Origin: Acidobacteriota bacterium
Lineage (GTDB): Bacteria; Acidobacteriota; Terriglobia; Acidiferrales; UBA7541
Length of the DNA stretch: 5,246 nt
Direction: 5' to 3'
NCBI GenBank assembly: GCA_003133505.1
Contig: PKXT01000344.1
Coordinates: 1 to 5,246, forward strand
The number at the start of each line of letters is the position of its first letter. The stretch's first letter is position 1. The notes under the pieces were generated by a model. That model saw only the letters and a list, made by a program, of their open reading frames with translations. It ran no database searches and had not been told where the DNA came from. Made by a program: the position numbers and the translations under genes. Positions 1 through 5,246 of this stretch are shown here, in pieces.

Positions 1-38
1 AAAATGACATTTGGCAGGCCCGTTCATGCGGTTTTTCA

Positions 39-68
39 TTGACTTTGCCATCCCCACCCTAGTAGATT
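39..68 (+). promoter_or_regulatory. possible sigma-70 promoter of the Kelch-like gene
   Basis: A TTGACT box at 39-44 matches the -35 consensus at five of six positions. An 18-base spacer separates it from TAGATT at 63-68, which matches the -10 consensus at four of six. Transcription would begin near position 75 and leave a leader of about 108 bases before the ATG at 183. No better pair was found in the upstream region, but one match of this quality can occur by chance. The rest of 1-182 shows no convincing gene. Confidence 0.35.
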
Positions 69-182
69 TCTACGAGCGAGTTGGCCTCTCTCAGCTAGGT
101 TGGAATTCTCGCAAATCGCAATCTCAATATACGGCGTCCAGGTGCTGCAAATCGCATCCGAACCCCTTGGAGGAAACAAATA

Positions 183-1673
183 ATGAAAGGAAATAAATCA
201 TACGGGTGGCGTGGCCTTGGAATCGCCCTCGTGGCATTGCTGGCGTTGCCGGCGATTGCTCAAGCGCAATCATGGGTTGCGCTGACCCATCCAGCGCCAT
301 TTAATCCCAATGACATGGAGCAGCTTACCGACGGCAGAATCCTGGTGCAGCAATATTCGCCCAGCTCTGGCGTGGACGAATATTGGGCTTTGGCCCCCGA
401 CAGCACCGGCAGCTACGTGAACGGCACCTGGACCCAGGTGGCTTCGCTGCCTTCCGGCTATTCGCCCTTGTATCACACTTCCCAAGTCCGGTCCGATGGC
501 AGCGTGGTCGTCGCCGGCGGCGAATACAACTTCCTCAGCGCCGACTGGACCAAGCTGGCTGCGATTTATGATCCCGTCGCCAATACCTGGGCATCCCTCG
601 CGGCGCCCACCTTCTTTGCCAATATCGGCGACGCCCAGAGCGTTATGCTCCCGAACGGCACCATGATGATGGCCAATTCCGTCGCCAACCAGGACGCTAT
701 TCTGGACCCCACAACCCTTCTCTGGACCAGCACTGGCACCGGCAAGAAGGACAATAATAACGACGAAGAAGGCTGGAATTTGCTGGCCGACGGCTCCGTC
801 CTGACCGTTGATACACCGACTGCTTTTGGAAACGATGGCGAACGGTGGGTCAATGGCGTCTGGAGCAGCGACGGCATGTCGCCCGTGAATCTGATCAACC
901 GCGGCGAAGGCCAGGAAGAAATTGGCCCCGCCCTTCTTCTTCCCACCAATGGCACGGTTTTCTATATCGGCGGCGCAGGCCCCAACGCGATCTATACCCC
1001 TATTGCAAACAGCGTGGGAACCTGGGCGGCTGGGCCGACCTTCCCTAATCAGGGTGGACAGCTTGGCGTAGCGGATGGGCCGGCGGCGGTTCTTCCCGAT
1101 GGCGACGTGCTAGTGGGCGCAAGCCCCGGTATTTTCAGCACTCCCACCGTCTTCTTTGATTTCAACCCAACAACGGGAAGCTTGACGGGAGTAACTGCGC
1201 CCCCGAGCGCCAACACCGAAGCGTGCTACAACGGACGCATGCTGGTTCTTCCCACCGGCCAAATCATGTATACCAACCTTCTCAACTCAAACTCGGGCGC
1301 TGCCTATATTTACACGGATCCCGGAGTGTCGAAGCATGCCTGGGCGCCTGTAGTGAAGAAGTTCCCCGCCACGGTTACTCATGGTTCGGTGAATAACGTG
1401 ATCAAGGGCACCCAGTTCAACGGCCTGACCTCCGGCTGCTCTTACGGCGATGACGCACAATGCTCCACCGCGTTCCCGCTGGTTCGCATCACCGTCGGCG
1501 CCGTGGTCACCTATTGCCGTACACACAATCACAGCACCATGGGTATCGCCACTGGCACAGAGCATGTCTCCACGGAGTTTGACGCCCCGGCGACTTTGCC
1601 GATCGGCGCAGGCACCCTGGAAGTTGTTGCCAACGGGATCTCCTCCAAGCCCGTGAACATCACCGTCAACTAA
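183..1673 (+). CDS. exported Kelch-like seven-bladed beta-propeller protein
   Basis: The 496-residue product begins with a clear Sec signal peptide: a basic start, a hydrophobic core at about 11-22, and probable cleavage after AQA near residue 28. The mature part carries seven copies of a Kelch-type strand, D/N-G followed by hydrophobic residues, at about 48-55, 103-113, 156-164, 201-209, 253-264, 304-313 and 356-364. Each is preceded by an aromatic/Trp-containing stretch such as NTWASL. Seven copies suggest one closed propeller. From about 395 to 496 there is a beta-rich tail resembling an IPT/Ig-like domain, with Cys at 348, 419, 427 and 445. This layout recalls galactose-oxidase-like secreted proteins, but I cannot assign catalytic residues, so enzyme activity is not claimed. 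The start is fixed by GGAGG at 169-173, nine bases before the ATG. The gene is followed by its own terminator and appears monocistronic. Ligand or substrate is unknown. Confidence 0.9.
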   Translation: MKGNKSYGWRGLGIALVALLALPAIAQAQSWVALTHPAPFNPNDMEQLTDGRILVQQYSPSSGVDEYWALAPDSTGSYVNGTWTQVASLPSGYSPLYHTSQVRSDGSVVVAGGEYNFLSADWTKLAAIYDPVANTWASLAAPTFFANIGDAQSVMLPNGTMMMANSVANQDAILDPTTLLWTSTGTGKKDNNNDEEGWNLLADGSVLTVDTPTAFGNDGERWVNGVWSSDGMSPVNLINRGEGQEEIGPALLLPTNGTVFYIGGAGPNAIYTPIANSVGTWAAGPTFPNQGGQLGVADGPAAVLPDGDVLVGASPGIFSTPTVFFDFNPTTGSLTGVTAPPSANTEACYNGRMLVLPTGQIMYTNLLNSNSGAAYIYTDPGVSKHAWAPVVKKFPATVTHGSVNNVIKGTQFNGLTSGCSYGDDAQCSTAFPLVRITVGAVVTYCRTHNHSTMGIATGTEHVSTEFDAPATLPIGAGTLEVVANGISSKPVNITVN

Positions 1674-1681
1674 CCACCGCC

Positions 1682-1701
1682 GCTGCGCGATTCAGCGCAG
1701 C
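1682..1701 (+). other. small hairpin just after the Kelch-like gene
   Basis: GCTGCGC at 1682-1688 pairs perfectly with GCGCAGC at 1695-1701 around a six-base loop. It begins nine bases after the stop codon and has no T-tract. It could protect the 3' end of the mRNA or assist the stronger terminator that follows, but it may have no function. Confidence 0.4.
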
Positions 1702-1713
1702 AGCATTGCCAAA

Positions 1714-1755
1714 ACGGAGCCGGCCGGCGCAAGCCTCCCGGCTCCGTCTTGTTTT
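1714..1755 (+). terminator. intrinsic terminator of the Kelch-like gene
   Basis: ACGGAGCCGG (1714-1723) and CCGGCTCCGT (1738-1747) form a perfect ten-base stem around a 14-base loop. It is followed by CTTGTTTTC, a T-rich tail. It lies about 40 bases after the stop codon of the Kelch-like gene. Four A residues before the stem could let it work weakly on the opposite strand too. Confidence 0.8.
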
Positions 1756-1878
1756 CTAACGTATTTCGCTCAAAGGAACTATGAGATAAATCGTGAAGCA
1801 AGAAATCAAAAGTATAGGATATGTCAGGAAATAGAGGCGCTTTGGGGACTGCACGACAAGGTTTGTCAGCACACAGTC

Positions 1879-2010
1879 ATGGAGCAAACAGCTATCAAGG
1901 GGGTATTGGCAAAATGGCATGACTGGATAACGCAGGTTTTTGTGACTGCTTGGGTTCTCAATATTGTGATCGCCCTTTGGATTGTTGTTCGACAACACGT
2001 CTGTCACTAG
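1879..2010 (+). CDS. small ORF with one predicted membrane helix, possibly the tail of a lost gene
   Basis: This 43-codon ORF starts at ATG 1879 and ends with TAG. Its first 16 residues are polar and amphipathic (Lys, Trp, His, Asp). Residues 17-37 are almost entirely hydrophobic, with Trp at 25 and 34, and an Arg-Gln-His end suggests a single C-terminal membrane anchor. The frame stays open upstream as far as the Kelch terminator and reads as plausible protein there (for example EIEALWGLHDKV), but I see no other ATG, GTG or TTG in it. No Shine-Dalgarno precedes the ATG. It may therefore be the 3' remnant of a larger gene whose start was lost when the neighbouring DNA was joined. It ends just before the - strand terminator at 2021-2052, so the two units converge. 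Family not recognised; an untranslated open frame remains possible. Confidence 0.3.
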   Translation: MEQTAIKGVLAKWHDWITQVFVTAWVLNIVIALWIVVRQHVCH

Positions 2011-2020
2011 ACTACAAACA

Positions 2021-2052
2021 AAAGGCCACCTGGATCGCTCCAAGTGACCTTT
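2021..2052 (-). terminator. intrinsic terminator, - strand, GCGA tetraloop
   Basis: Read on the - strand, the transcript folds into a 14-pair stem closed by a GCGA tetraloop (a GNRA loop). Two G-U wobbles make the pairing continuous. On the + strand the same two positions would be C-A mismatches, so the - strand is clearly the functional one. The stem is followed by UGUUUGUAG, a moderately U-rich tail. It lies 22 bases past the stop codon at 2074 and would end the - strand unit in the patchwork region. Confidence 0.7.
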
Positions 2053-2073
2053 CATATTTTTGATACAGGTTCC

Positions 2074-2490
2074 TTACGTGTCCGCTCTCGCCTTCGCCTT
2101 GGGTTCTTGCGTCTCCCACAAGTCCTTGCGCCCTGCCTCGCATGCAATTTTGAGCAGGGCGTTCAGGTTACCTATTGTTGCCGCCATCTTTTGTGGGTAA
2201 TCGGGCGATCTTATGTCCCACTCAAATTGCTGATTCAACACTGGCGTCAGTTCTGCGATGCGCTGAATCAACCAATCTGCGGTCGCTAGATAAGACAAGT
2301 TGGCAAATTGGAAAAAGTCTCTTACGGCGGAACGCAGCCGGGGATAGTACTCCTGTATCTGAATTGCGAACACTTGCATCTGTTGAGGATTGTCTACATT
2401 CGATAGGTAGGTGTGGTTCAATGCCAAGGACTCGTTGAAGATCGTTGGCCAGTACTTAGCGAAAGGCTTCACCAACAATGGAGCGGAACC
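2074..2490 (-). pseudogene. C-terminal fragment of an unrecognised helical protein
   Basis: The frame is open from 2517 to its stop at 2074, but the first ten or so codons look like antisense of the neighbouring + strand fragment, so the native part probably begins near 2490. The remaining ~137 residues look like soluble, mainly helical protein. They are rich in Gln, Leu, Ala and aromatics, with segments such as AVRDFFQFANLSYL and DWLIQRIAEL and a charged end (EPKAKARADT). There is no signal peptide or clear membrane helix. No start codon with a Shine-Dalgarno is visible. The 3' end looks authentic because a well-formed terminator follows. The frame is the same as that of the DUF3800-like start at 3207, so both may be ends of one gene split by the intervening + strand segment, or this may be a second gene of the same operon. 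I do not recognise the family. Confidence 0.55.
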
Positions 2491-3046
2491 CACTCTAGTC
2501 CGCGTCGCCAACGGCATCCTCTACGCCGATGACCGTGACACAACTACGGTTTACTATGATGCTTGGAACATCAACTCGACAACTTGCAAGCTCAGCGGCG
2601 ATACCCTGTCCGGCACGTTCGACTCCACCACCTATAACTCCAACAATTTCACCATAAGCCCGAATGGAGGCACCATTTATACCATGGGCGGCGGCGGCGG
2701 GAACGGGGCTCCCGGCAACGTCCAGACCGAAAACGTTTCCGGCCGCACTGTCACCGAACAATTGCCAACAAATTGCACCAGTGGTTACGTTGCTAACTAT
2801 CCTCTGACCGGCTACGGGAGCACCTGGCTTCAGGTCGGTAACGCCGGCGTGGCCACTAACACAGGGAATGGTTCGAGCTTGGCGGTAGCCGAGGGCAACG
2901 CCGGCGCCCCTAACGGCGGCGGCTACTCCCACGTTGAAACCATGACGATCGACTCCAGCGGCTGCTTGAAATTTGCCTCGCAGGTTGATGTTGCCGCCAA
3001 TTACATGCTGCATTTGGCCACCTTGACCGGCGACCCGTCGCAGTAG
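2490..3046 (+). pseudogene. 3' fragment of an exported, repeat-like Gly/Asn/Thr-rich protein
   Basis: A + strand frame runs from a GTG at 2411 to TAG at 3044-3046. However, the first ~25 codons overlap the helical - strand fragment and look like its antisense, so the genuine part probably starts near 2490. About 185 residues remain, very rich in Gly, Asn, Thr and Ser. They have the low charge and short strand-turn pattern of a secreted beta protein. One stretch, SPNGGTIYTMGGGGGNGAPG, resembles a propeller blade ending in Gly-Gly and loosely echoes LPTNGTVFYIGG of the Kelch-like protein at 183. Cysteines lie about 63 residues apart (59, 122 and 185 from the GTG). No signal peptide or ribosome site belongs to it, so the 5' part of the gene is missing. 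Its GC content looks higher than that of the flanking - strand pieces. Function unknown. Confidence 0.55.
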
Positions 3047-3207
3047 TATCTGGGGAAGTATTTCGGTGATTCCTTCGCATGGAAATAACGGTCTCCCCAT
3101 TTATCGAGAAATATTTTCCAGTTGTCATGCGTGCCTCCGAAGAGGCCAACGGAAAGGATGGGTGAACCCCTATGCGTTCCGCTTTCGTCCACGAATGCTT
3201 CAATCAC
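3001..3207 (-). pseudogene. N-terminal fragment of a DUF3800-like protein
   Basis: The start is GTG at 3207, supported by AAAGAGGT about ten bases upstream (3216-3223 on the + strand). The product opens with a short strand leading into DESG at residues 7-10, the hallmark of DUF3800. It continues with a second hydrophobic strand (ILSVGLFGG) and FHAKE at 42-46. DUF3800 proteins are often near phage or defence genes, and an RNase H-like fold has been suggested for them; an Asp in the opening strand is expected to matter. Only about 53 residues look native, against the ~200-300 usual for the family. After about 3047 the frame is antisense to the + strand fragment ending at 3046 and stops at 3001. 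The gene lies 126 bases downstream of the methyltransferase-type fragment, in the same direction. Assignment rests on motifs only. Confidence 0.6.
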
Positions 3208-3215
3208 AACGACGC

Positions 3216-3223
3216 ACCTCTTT
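3216..3223 (-). promoter_or_regulatory. ribosome binding site deciding the GTG start at 3207
   Basis: On the - strand AAAGAGGT lies about eight bases before the GTG at 3205-3207. It favours that codon over the ATG in another frame at 3203 and puts the DESG motif at the normal distance from the N-terminus. Confidence 0.5.
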
Positions 3224-3333
3224 CCATCCCCAGAAAATAGCTTCGTGCAAAAAGTGCCCTATGCAATGCAGGAGTGTTCGTCGGGACTTCTGACACCTCC
3301 GACCACCATTTTATCCCGTCAGGGTTGGTTGAT

Positions 3334-3600
3334 TTACCCATCAAATTGTAGCTTCCCTGGTCTTGCTGGTGCTGGCCTTATGCGCCGCGCCCGCTTAAAG
3401 GTGACGTTCGCTTCAGTTTTCGGGCAGTTAATTTGCTGCCCACTCAATAATTCTTCAATCGTCAAAATCTGAATGCGGGGATGCTTTGTGTTTCCGAACG
3501 GGGATGCGTAGAATCCAGCACTGGCCGCTTCTCGCTGCATTGGTTTGCTCGGTTTTTCCAGTGTAATCAGTAATCCCATCGCAGCCTTTGACCCGGGATG
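3334..3600 (-). pseudogene. C-terminal remnant of a DNA methyltransferase/restriction-type protein
   Basis: The open frame begins after a stop at 3601-3603 and ends with TAA at 3334. It gives about 88 residues: KAAMGLLITLEKPSKPM, then EAASAGFY, then PRIQILTIEELLSG, then a basic tail with TFKRARRI. I recognise this order from the C-terminal end of large site-specific DNA methyltransferases (DNA methylase N4/N6 type), in which an Mrr-like nuclease segment precedes it. The AdoMet-binding FxGxG, the DPPY-type catalytic motif and the upstream QVK nuclease motif are all missing. The piece therefore cannot methylate or cut DNA. The natural C-terminus appears intact. The family match breaks off at about 3600, so the 5' part, probably several hundred codons, has been deleted. 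An internal ATG at 3579 exists but is not a likely start. It was probably co-transcribed with the DUF3800-like gene downstream. Confidence 0.7.
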
Positions 3601-3712
3601 TCACTTGAGTTGATATTTCAACCGGAGGCGCCCGGTAAGGAATGTTCGGATGGTGAGCGATGCTTTTCAGTTGCGCTTTGAGGTTGGCGATCGGAAGGGA
3701 AGAATCTAAGAC

Positions 3713-3748
3713 AAGGGGACGCCGGCCCGCCGTGCCGCACGTCCCCTT
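3713..3748 (-). terminator. hairpin between the HAF-like gene and the patchwork
   Basis: AAGGGGACG (3713-3721) and CGTCCCCTT (3740-3748) form a perfect nine-base stem around an 18-base GC-rich loop, 22 bases past the stop of the - strand HAF-like gene. On the - strand the tail is GTCTTAGATTCTT, only partly U-rich. On the + strand the stem runs into TTTT. It probably ends the HAF-like transcript and may act in both directions. Confidence 0.6.
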
Positions 3749-3769
3749 TTGCCTCCTCGGTTCGCCGTC

Positions 3770-4636
3770 TTACTTCCTGGCGAAGAACCCCTGGGGCAGT
3801 GTGTCTCCCGTTGGAAGGAAGAGGCCTGCGATCAGACCCGCGTCGTTGATTGCGCTCGGTGACGTTTGGGTCCTATCGGAGTCATCGAAGGTGGTCAATT
3901 TCCCGCTCAGATTTCCGACGGCCCCGTGAAAATTCCCGCTGGCGTCCAACCACGCATAAGCAACCTGATTCTTGTTGTTGATGAAGTCCCCAAAGCTGCT
4001 GGTGGCGCCGGGAACGTTGATGGTCGTAAAGGTCTGTATCCGCGGATTGTATAAGGACGCCTCTTCGTTGGCTGACGAGTCTACCCAGGTAATGACCAGC
4101 AGGCCCGCATTATTATTTACCACTGAATCGGTTGCTGTGCTGCCGGACACGGAAATGCTGACGAAGTTGCCCGAGGGACCATAGAATCCGTTTTCGACAC
4201 CGGTATTTGCATCCAGGTAGGTGCCGGCAAAGGCGCCATTGTCGTTAATTGTGTCAACCACCGAGCTGGAGGATCCAAACGGCAAAACGTCCCTGAACGT
4301 GCCGTTCCTATAAACGAACCCCACACTCACGCCGCTGCTATTGACGTAAAATCCGACGATAACGCCGTAACTGTTTATGCCCTCGCATACTGTTGTTCCC
4401 ACACCATTTGGGTCATCAATATTGGTAACCAAGGTGCCTTGAATCATCATGCCATGCTGTACGCCGGAGGAATCGATATAGTCGCCCACCGTCACATTGG
4501 AATTATTCAGGCCCGCCAGCACAGTTTGCTCCGAACCCGGAATATCCACGGTCTTGAACTTTACTGTTTGCGCGTTTCCAATTCCCGCCAGAGAAAGCGC
4601 GAGAATCGACACTCCTAGCATTGCCGTTCCCTTCAT
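3770..4636 (-). CDS. exported six-repeat HAF-like beta-propeller protein
   Basis: The product is 288 residues with a Sec signal peptide: MKGTAML, a hydrophobic core, and probable cleavage after GNA at residue 22. Six repeats of about 43-46 residues follow, each built on an IN-x-x-G-x-hydrophobic-hydrophobic-G-x-aromatic core. They begin near residues 42, 86, 129, 172, 218 and 262; the fourth and fifth are the most degenerate. After the core each repeat usually carries D/N-x-SG, then GF, then a strand such as FTTINVPGA. This matches the HAF/extracellular repeat type common in Acidobacteriota, which is expected to fold as a propeller of unknown role. I chose the ATG at 4636 because GGGAG lies eight bases upstream and the signal peptide follows directly. 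An in-frame ATG 13 codons earlier (4675) lacks a Shine-Dalgarno and would put a charged leader ahead of the signal peptide. The end, QGFFARK, completes the last repeat, so the gene appears intact. Confidence 0.88.
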   Translation of the reverse strand: MKGTAMLGVSILALSLAGIGNAQTVKFKTVDIPGSEQTVLAGLNNSNVTVGDYIDSSGVQHGMMIQGTLVTNIDDPNGVGTTVCEGINSYGVIVGFYVNSSGVSVGFVYRNGTFRDVLPFGSSSSVVDTINDNGAFAGTYLDANTGVENGFYGPSGNFVSISVSGSTATDSVVNNNAGLLVITWVDSSANEEASLYNPRIQTFTTINVPGATSSFGDFINNKNQVAYAWLDASGNFHGAVGNLSGKLTTFDDSDRTQTSPSAINDAGLIAGLFLPTGDTLPQGFFARK

Positions 4637-4644
4637 GGTTGTAT

Positions 4645-4649
4645 CTCCC
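4645..4649 (-). promoter_or_regulatory. Shine-Dalgarno deciding the HAF-like start
   Basis: On the - strand AGGGAGAT (core GGGAG) lies eight bases before the ATG at 4636. It is the reason for preferring that ATG to the one at 4675. Confidence 0.7.
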
Positions 4650-4658
4650 TTTGCGACT

Positions 4659-4682
4659 CGCGCGCATGGTTTCACGCGCGCG
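4659..4682 (-). promoter_or_regulatory. GC hairpin in the leader of the HAF-like gene
   Basis: CGCGCGC at 4659-4665 pairs with GCGCGCG at 4676-4682 around a ten-base loop, giving a very stable seven-base stem. It ends about ten bases before the Shine-Dalgarno and encloses the rejected upstream ATG region. It could affect translation or mRNA stability, or could be an operator in DNA. With an alternating CG sequence the pairing register is not unique. Confidence 0.4.
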
Positions 4683-4775
4683 CCGTCATTCTTGAGTTAT
4701 GAATATCCCTGCCCGGTGGGCTACATCCCTTTTCCGGGAACTGACACCGATTGCAGTTACCTGTAGTGCACGAGC

Positions 4776-4793
4776 GTTGCCACATGTTGCCAC
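4776..4793. repeat. tandem 8-base repeat GTTGCCAC spaced one helical turn
   Basis: GTTGCCAC occurs at 4776-4783 and again at 4786-4793, exactly ten bases apart, with ACATGT at the junction. Two equal half-sites on the same face of the helix are the usual form of a tandem operator. It lies about 140 bases upstream of the HAF-like start. The rest of 4690-4857 shows no gene. Chance cannot be excluded. Confidence 0.3.
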
Positions 4794-4857
4794 GGGCTAT
4801 TTATCAATGACTGAATGGCTTACTCAAAACAGGAGCGAACGCGGTCGTACGGAATCC

Positions 4858-4989
4858 TCAAATTGGAATATGCATTGGCGTAAGTGAATGTGAATTCATA
4901 GCGACCTCAAAAAATTCTTCGTTGTGGGCGGGGTAAACGCGTTCGACGTAGCCATTGAGGTTGGGCGAGCGATCCTTCGCAACACTGTG
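4858..4989 (-). pseudogene. C-terminal scrap of a DDE integrase/transposase
   Basis: The frame lies between stops at 4990-4992 and 4858-4860 and gives 43 residues. The recognisable part, about 4900-4980, reads SPNLNGYVERV, then HNEEFFEV. This matches the region around the last catalytic Glu of rve-type integrases, where the pattern is SPxLNGxVER, then RTxxEEFYEV. The RT of the family is replaced (YPAHN here), and after FFEVA the similarity ends in an unrelated tail. The DDE Asp residues and the DNA-binding domain are absent, so it is inactive. It points away from the integrase at 5099 and does not look like part of the same copy. Confidence 0.6.
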
Positions 4990-5098
4990 CTACGCAAAAA
5001 TTCCGTCCGAGTCCGCAAATTGCTGACGAGTCAGGCGTTGACGCGCACTCTGCTGTGGCTCGCTCCTGGGCAGTTCCGCCGGATATGATTCCTCCATC

Positions 5099-5246
5099 AT
5101 GCTTCGAAAACGGTCGTGTTTTCTTCTGCGGATCGCCTCAGCAGCCCTCAAGTTGTGTGTCGAGATATTTTGCTTTCTAGCGCTGTCCTCGCGTTCCCCA
5201 ACTGCTTTGGCGGCTGAGAACCTGTTCCTCCGAAAGCAGTTGGCCT
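5099..5246 (+). CDS. integrase/transposase, N-terminal part, cut by the window edge
   Basis: The ATG at 5099 opens 49 codons that run off the right edge. The segment AAENLFLRKQLA at residues 38-49 is the signature opening of a DDE (rve-type) integrase family that I know mainly from Acidobacteriota and related soil bacteria, where it normally leads into a helix-turn-helix and then the catalytic core. Residues 8-30 are strikingly hydrophobic (FLLRIASAALKL, then IFCFLALS), which is usual at the start of this family although odd for a DNA-binding enzyme. No Shine-Dalgarno precedes the ATG, so the true start could differ. Terminal inverted repeats cannot be judged because the other end lies outside the window. 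Whether the gene is intact is unknown. Confidence 0.7.
   Translation, partial: MLRKRSCFLLRIASAALKLCVEIFCFLALSSRSPTALAAENLFLRKQLA

Noticed and set aside
11..196. Open + strand frame of 61 codons before the Kelch-like gene
   Set aside because: It starts at TTG without a ribosome site, overlaps the Kelch start and passes through the putative promoter and Shine-Dalgarno; its product shows no recognisable pattern.
566..955. 129-codon - strand frame inside the Kelch-like gene
   Set aside because: It is antisense to a well-supported coding frame, has no ribosome site and its Ser/Pro/Arg-rich product is typical of a shadow frame.
1756..2055. 99-codon - strand frame
   Set aside because: It runs through the - strand terminator at 2021-2052 and lacks a Shine-Dalgarno. 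The + strand reading gives a more protein-like sequence, though neither is certain.
2503..3041. CGTCGC at 2503-2508 and 3036-3041 as a possible target-site duplication around the nested fragment
   Set aside because: Six GC-rich bases recur by chance, and the copies seem to fall inside the fragment and not at its edges.
2495..3100. 201-codon - strand frame
   Set aside because: It is antisense to the + strand fragment and crosses the junction with the DUF3800-like piece, which is read in a different - frame. Its Gly/Ala/Val-rich product looks like the complement of Gly/Asn/Thr codons.
3122..3472. 116-codon + strand frame
   Set aside because: It is antisense to both the methyltransferase remnant and the DUF3800-like start, each of which has clear family motifs.
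4690..4720. CATAAC/TATTCA as a -10 box for the HAF-like gene
   Set aside because: No acceptable -35 sequence lies at the right distance, so a promoter cannot be supported.

Overview
The window looks like chromosomal DNA from a soil bacterium of the Acidobacteriota type, probably from a metagenome or a little-studied genome. This is inferred from three things: the opening of a DDE integrase at the right edge with the family stretch AENLFLRKQLA, two exported propeller-type proteins, and moderately GC-rich genes with long non-coding spacers. No rRNA, tRNA or CRISPR array was seen.

Layout. (1) Positions 1-1755 hold a complete exported seven-blade, Kelch-like protein on the + strand (183-1673). 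It has a strong Shine-Dalgarno, a possible promoter and a convincing intrinsic terminator. (2) Positions 1756-3712 are a patchwork of gene pieces. On the - strand, read from right to left, these are the last ~89 codons of a DNA methyltransferase/restriction-type protein (3334-3600), the start of a DUF3800-like gene (GTG at 3207), and a helical C-terminal fragment ending at 2074 that runs into a well-formed - strand terminator (2021-2052). Between the DUF3800 start and the helical tail lies about 550 bp of + strand sequence coding for the end of an exported, Gly/Asn/Thr-rich protein (about 2490-3046). A 43-codon + strand ORF with one membrane helix (1879-2010) sits at the left edge of the patchwork. 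(3) Positions 3713-4693 carry a complete exported six-repeat, HAF-like protein on the - strand (3770-4636), with a hairpin in its leader and a hairpin after its stop. (4) Positions 4694-5246 are mobile-element debris: a C-terminal integrase scrap on the - strand (4858-4989) and the first 49 codons of another integrase on the + strand (5099 to the edge).

How the parts fit together. The two intact genes are independent, each with its own start signals and end hairpin, and both products should be exported. The patchwork between them looks like the remains of a methyltransferase-DUF3800 cluster, possibly restriction or defence related, that was truncated at its 5' end and then broken by a foreign fragment. 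I see no intact new system. The most informative point is the nested rearrangement at about 2490-3050, which could be real recombination or an assembly chimera.
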